Of a DNA stretch of 7,371 bases, positions 6,054-7,371 are shown piece by piece. The notes beneath the pieces were generated by a model that ran no database searches, was not told the DNA's origin, and saw only the letters and a list, made by a program, of their open reading frames with translations. The stretch lies in assembly GCA_000437255.1 (NCBI GenBank), contig FR899046.1:1-7371 (forward strand), written 5' to 3'. Position numbers and translations under genes: made by a program. Source of the DNA: Ruminococcus sp. CAG:403. GTDB taxonomy: Bacteria > Bacillota > Clostridia > Oscillospirales > Ruminococcaceae. How positions within the stretch are numbered: the stretch's first letter is position 1; every line of letters begins with the position of its first letter.

Positions 6054-6273
6054 ATCATATTTGGAACAGTTGCGAAAAAAGTACCCTGTTGGAACAAAAT
6101 TACAGCTGCTTTCTATGCGGAATGAAACATATCCGATTCTTCCCGGAACAGTTGGTGTGGTCACGCATATTGACGATGCGGGTTCTATTCATATGCGGTG
6201 GGAGAATGGTTCTTCCCTTGCTCTGATTCCAGAAATCGACAGTTTCCAGACCGTATCCGAGGCGAAAAAATAA
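6037..6273 (+). CDS. DUF4314 family small protein
   Basis: A 78-residue protein matching the DUF4314 pattern: LRKKYPVGTKLQLLSM (12-27), then PILPGTVGVVTHIDDAGSIH (33-52) and MRWENGSSLALIPEIDSF (53-70). The spacing of Gly/Val and the alternating hydrophobics suggest a small SH3-like beta-barrel. The ATG at 6037 lies inside the end of the preceding gene; a weak ribosome site (AAGGTTGGTGA, 6021-6031) precedes it. The longer frame from 5956 would fully overlap conserved upstream coding sequence and is rejected. DUF4314 genes commonly accompany the 'virulence-related' and amidoligase genes in Firmicutes mobile elements, as here, which suggests a shared but unknown process. Confidence 0.87.
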   Translation: MPFPSESYLEQLRKKYPVGTKLQLLSMRNETYPILPGTVGVVTHIDDAGSIHMRWENGSSLALIPEIDSFQTVSEAKK

Positions 6274-6288
6274 GGCGGCACCTCCTCC

Positions 6289-6313
6289 ATTGTACGGTAT
6301 GTTACCATACAAT
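6289..6313. repeat. 25-bp inverted repeat after DUF4314
   Basis: ATTGTACGGTA (6289-6299) and TACCATACAAT (6303-6313) are inverted with one mismatch around a 3-base centre (TGT). A second, smaller dyad GTGTA-TTC-TACAC (6330-6342) follows, with CTTTT at 6346-6350. The first lacks a T tract, so it may be an operator or mRNA-end hairpin. The second is a weak terminator candidate. Confidence 0.6.
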
Positions 6314-6377
6314 CGCAAGAATTGCAAGAGTGTATTCTACACAATCTTTTGACCTCATTTTCTGTAGATTTAGCCAC

Positions 6378-6406
6378 TTGCTATCTCCTCCGTTTAGAGT
6401 TAATAT
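6378..6406 (+). promoter_or_regulatory. Candidate phage promoter, copy B of a duplicated element
   Basis: TTGCTA (6378-6383), 17-base spacer, TAATAT (6401-6406). It shares TTGCTATCT-N9-AGAGTTAA with copy A at 5311-5336 in the same spacing. The similarity continues loosely to a shared CGAAAGG (6415-6421 here, 5349-5355 there). The expected start site near 6413 gives the amidoligase gene a leader of about 110 nt containing hairpins at 6427-6457. Confidence 0.55.
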
Positions 6407-6426
6407 GGTTACAACGAAAGGGGTGC

Positions 6427-6457
6427 GGGTGTCCGGTGGACACCTCTGCGAAGCAGA
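6427..6457 (+). other. Two adjacent hairpins in the amidoligase leader
   Basis: GGTGTCC (6428-6434) pairs perfectly with GGACACC (6438-6444) around a GGT loop. TCTGC (6445-6449) then pairs with GCAGA (6453-6457) around GAA. The two stems abut, which allows coaxial stacking. They lie about 50 bases before the GGAGGA ribosome site (6509-6514). No T tract follows, so they are not a terminator; an mRNA-stability or translation-control element is possible. They do not match a riboswitch class I know. Confidence 0.5.
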
Positions 6458-6521
6458 AGCACCGACCGAGGCGACAGCCGAGACAAAGCCCGAAAACCGC
6501 TATTTTACGGAGGAAAATACC

Positions 6522-7371
6522 ATGAACGAAAAAACCGCAAAGCAAATCGAAAACCTGAAAAAGCAGACCATTGGCGTGGAGATTGAGATGAACCACATCA
6601 CCAGAGAACGAGCTGCCAAACTTGCCGCCGACCATTTTGGCACAGGCAGATACGAATACACTGCCAGCCGAAACGGCTACAGCACTTGGTCAGCATGGGA
6701 TGCACAGGGCAGAGAATGGAAATTTCAAAAGGATGTCAGCATTGCAGGATGCGATGCCGAAAAGTGCGAACTGGTCACGCCGATTCTGAAATACGAGGAC
6801 ATTGAAACCTTGCAGGAACTGGTAAGAAAGCTTCGCAAAGCCGGAGCAATCAGCCATGCAGGCATCGGAGCCGGAGTACACATTCACATCGGTGCCAACG
6901 AACACACACCGCAAACCCTGCGAAACCTCGCCAACCTTATGGCGAGCCACGAACGGCTGATTGCAGATGCCCTGAAAATCGACCAAGGCAGAATGAACCG
7001 ATATTGCAGAACGGTCAATCCCCAATTCATCGAACAGCTGAACCGAAAAAAGCCCACCAACATGGCACAGTTTGCAGACATCTGGTATACGGCGAACGGT
7101 GCAAATTACGGCAGAAATCAACACTACAACGACAGCCGATACCACATGCTGAACTATCACGCAACTTTTACAAAAGGCACAATTGAATTCCGGTTATTTC
7201 AATTCGACAAGCCTGCCAACGGCAGGGAAAACGGGCTTCATGCCGGACAGCTGAAAAGCTACATACAACTTTGCCTTGCCCTTTCCGAAATGGCAAAGGG
7301 ACTGCGAACCGCCAGCCCGAAACCACAGCAAACGGAAAACCCGAAATTCGCCATGCGAACATGGCTGATTC
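6522..7371 (+). CDS. Amidoligase family protein (Amidoligase_2), 3' truncated by the window
   Basis: An open frame from ATG 6522 to the window end (283 residues visible). GGAGGA at 6509-6514 lies seven bases upstream and fixes the start; an in-frame ATG at 6405 lies within the predicted promoter. It belongs to the amidoligase group of the glutamine-synthetase-like COOH-NH2 ligase fold. Visible are TIGVEIEMNHI with E20/E22, KDVSIAGCDAEKCELVTPIL (70-89), GVHIHIG (118-124) and the Mg/ATP-site-like TIEFRLFQFD (220-229), preceded by RYHMLNYHATF (206-216). Members are predicted to form amide or isopeptide bonds with ATP, often beside gamma-glutamylcyclotransferase or peptidase genes, and to modify peptides, proteins or cell-wall material. 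The substrate is unknown here. A downstream gamma-glutamylcyclotransferase would be expected, but lies outside the window. Confidence 0.9.
   Translation, partial: MNEKTAKQIENLKKQTIGVEIEMNHITRERAAKLAADHFGTGRYEYTASRNGYSTWSAWDAQGREWKFQKDVSIAGCDAEKCELVTPILKYEDIETLQELVRKLRKAGAISHAGIGAGVHIHIGANEHTPQTLRNLANLMASHERLIADALKIDQGRMNRYCRTVNPQFIEQLNRKKPTNMAQFADIWYTANGANYGRNQHYNDSRYHMLNYHATFTKGTIEFRLFQFDKPANGRENGLHAGQLKSYIQLCLALSEMAKGLRTASPKPQQTENPKFAMRTWLI

Noticed and set aside
5169..6164. Long minus-strand open frame of 331 codons
   Set aside because: It overlaps the second methylase's end and nearly all of the 'virulence-related' gene, both with recognisable conserved residues. It has no ribosome site or domain and is Cys/Phe-rich like a shadow frame.
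6349..6377. TTGACC at 6349-6354 as a -35 box
   Set aside because: No acceptable -10 lies 16-18 bases downstream.
1..7371. tRNA, rRNA, CRISPR array or insertion sequence
   Set aside because: No cloverleaf, rRNA-like stretch, regularly spaced direct repeats or transposase was seen.

Overview
The window is a piece of a tailed-phage genome, most likely a prophage of a gut-type Clostridia (Bacillota) host. The evidence is the gene order: the end of a SNF2-type helicase, a DUF1492/sigma-region-4-like regulator, an HNH nuclease, a P27-like terminase small subunit, two DNA methyltransferases, DUF4314 and an amidoligase. Strong GGAGG ribosome sites, ATGA overlaps and a moderate GC content fit that host group. 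The host genus cannot be read from the window. No rRNA, tRNA, CRISPR array or transposase was seen.

Layout. Bases 1-856 hold the end of the early/replication module: the helicase C-terminus, translationally coupled (ATGA) to a small coiled-coil plus HTH regulator. Bases 857-964 are a regulatory leader with a near-consensus extended -10 promoter followed about 50 nt later by a hairpin with a T tract, then the HNH gene. Bases 1312-2124 carry an AT-rich gene on the opposite strand with its own near-perfect promoter. It looks like a moron (cargo gene) placed between HNH and terminase. Its product has an R-x4-H motif of the HEPN type and a winged-helix-like C-terminus. Bases 2190-2364 hold nested dyads (a candidate cos/packaging region) and a second terminator-like hairpin. 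Bases 2365-5269 are a tight operon: terminase small subunit, a 52-residue basic protein, a ParB-domain/methyltransferase fusion and a second methyltransferase. Bases 5270-7371 hold two further transcription units: a 'virulence-related' family protein with DUF4314, then a truncated amidoligase.

How it may work together. The regulator at 443-856 probably controls the switch to late expression. The hairpins in front of HNH and terminase suggest that late transcription must pass attenuators. A transcript from 860 through HNH would run antisense across the cargo gene, so cargo expression (lysogeny) and late expression would oppose each other. The promoters in front of the last two units share a conserved element, TTGCTATCT-N9-AGAGTTAAyAT, with identical spacing. 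This suggests co-regulation. The methyltransferases have no visible restriction partner and probably protect or mark phage DNA. The DUF4314/amidoligase group suggests a peptide- or protein-modifying accessory activity of unknown target.

The strongest candidates for something undescribed are the HEPN-like cargo gene and the duplicated promoter element.
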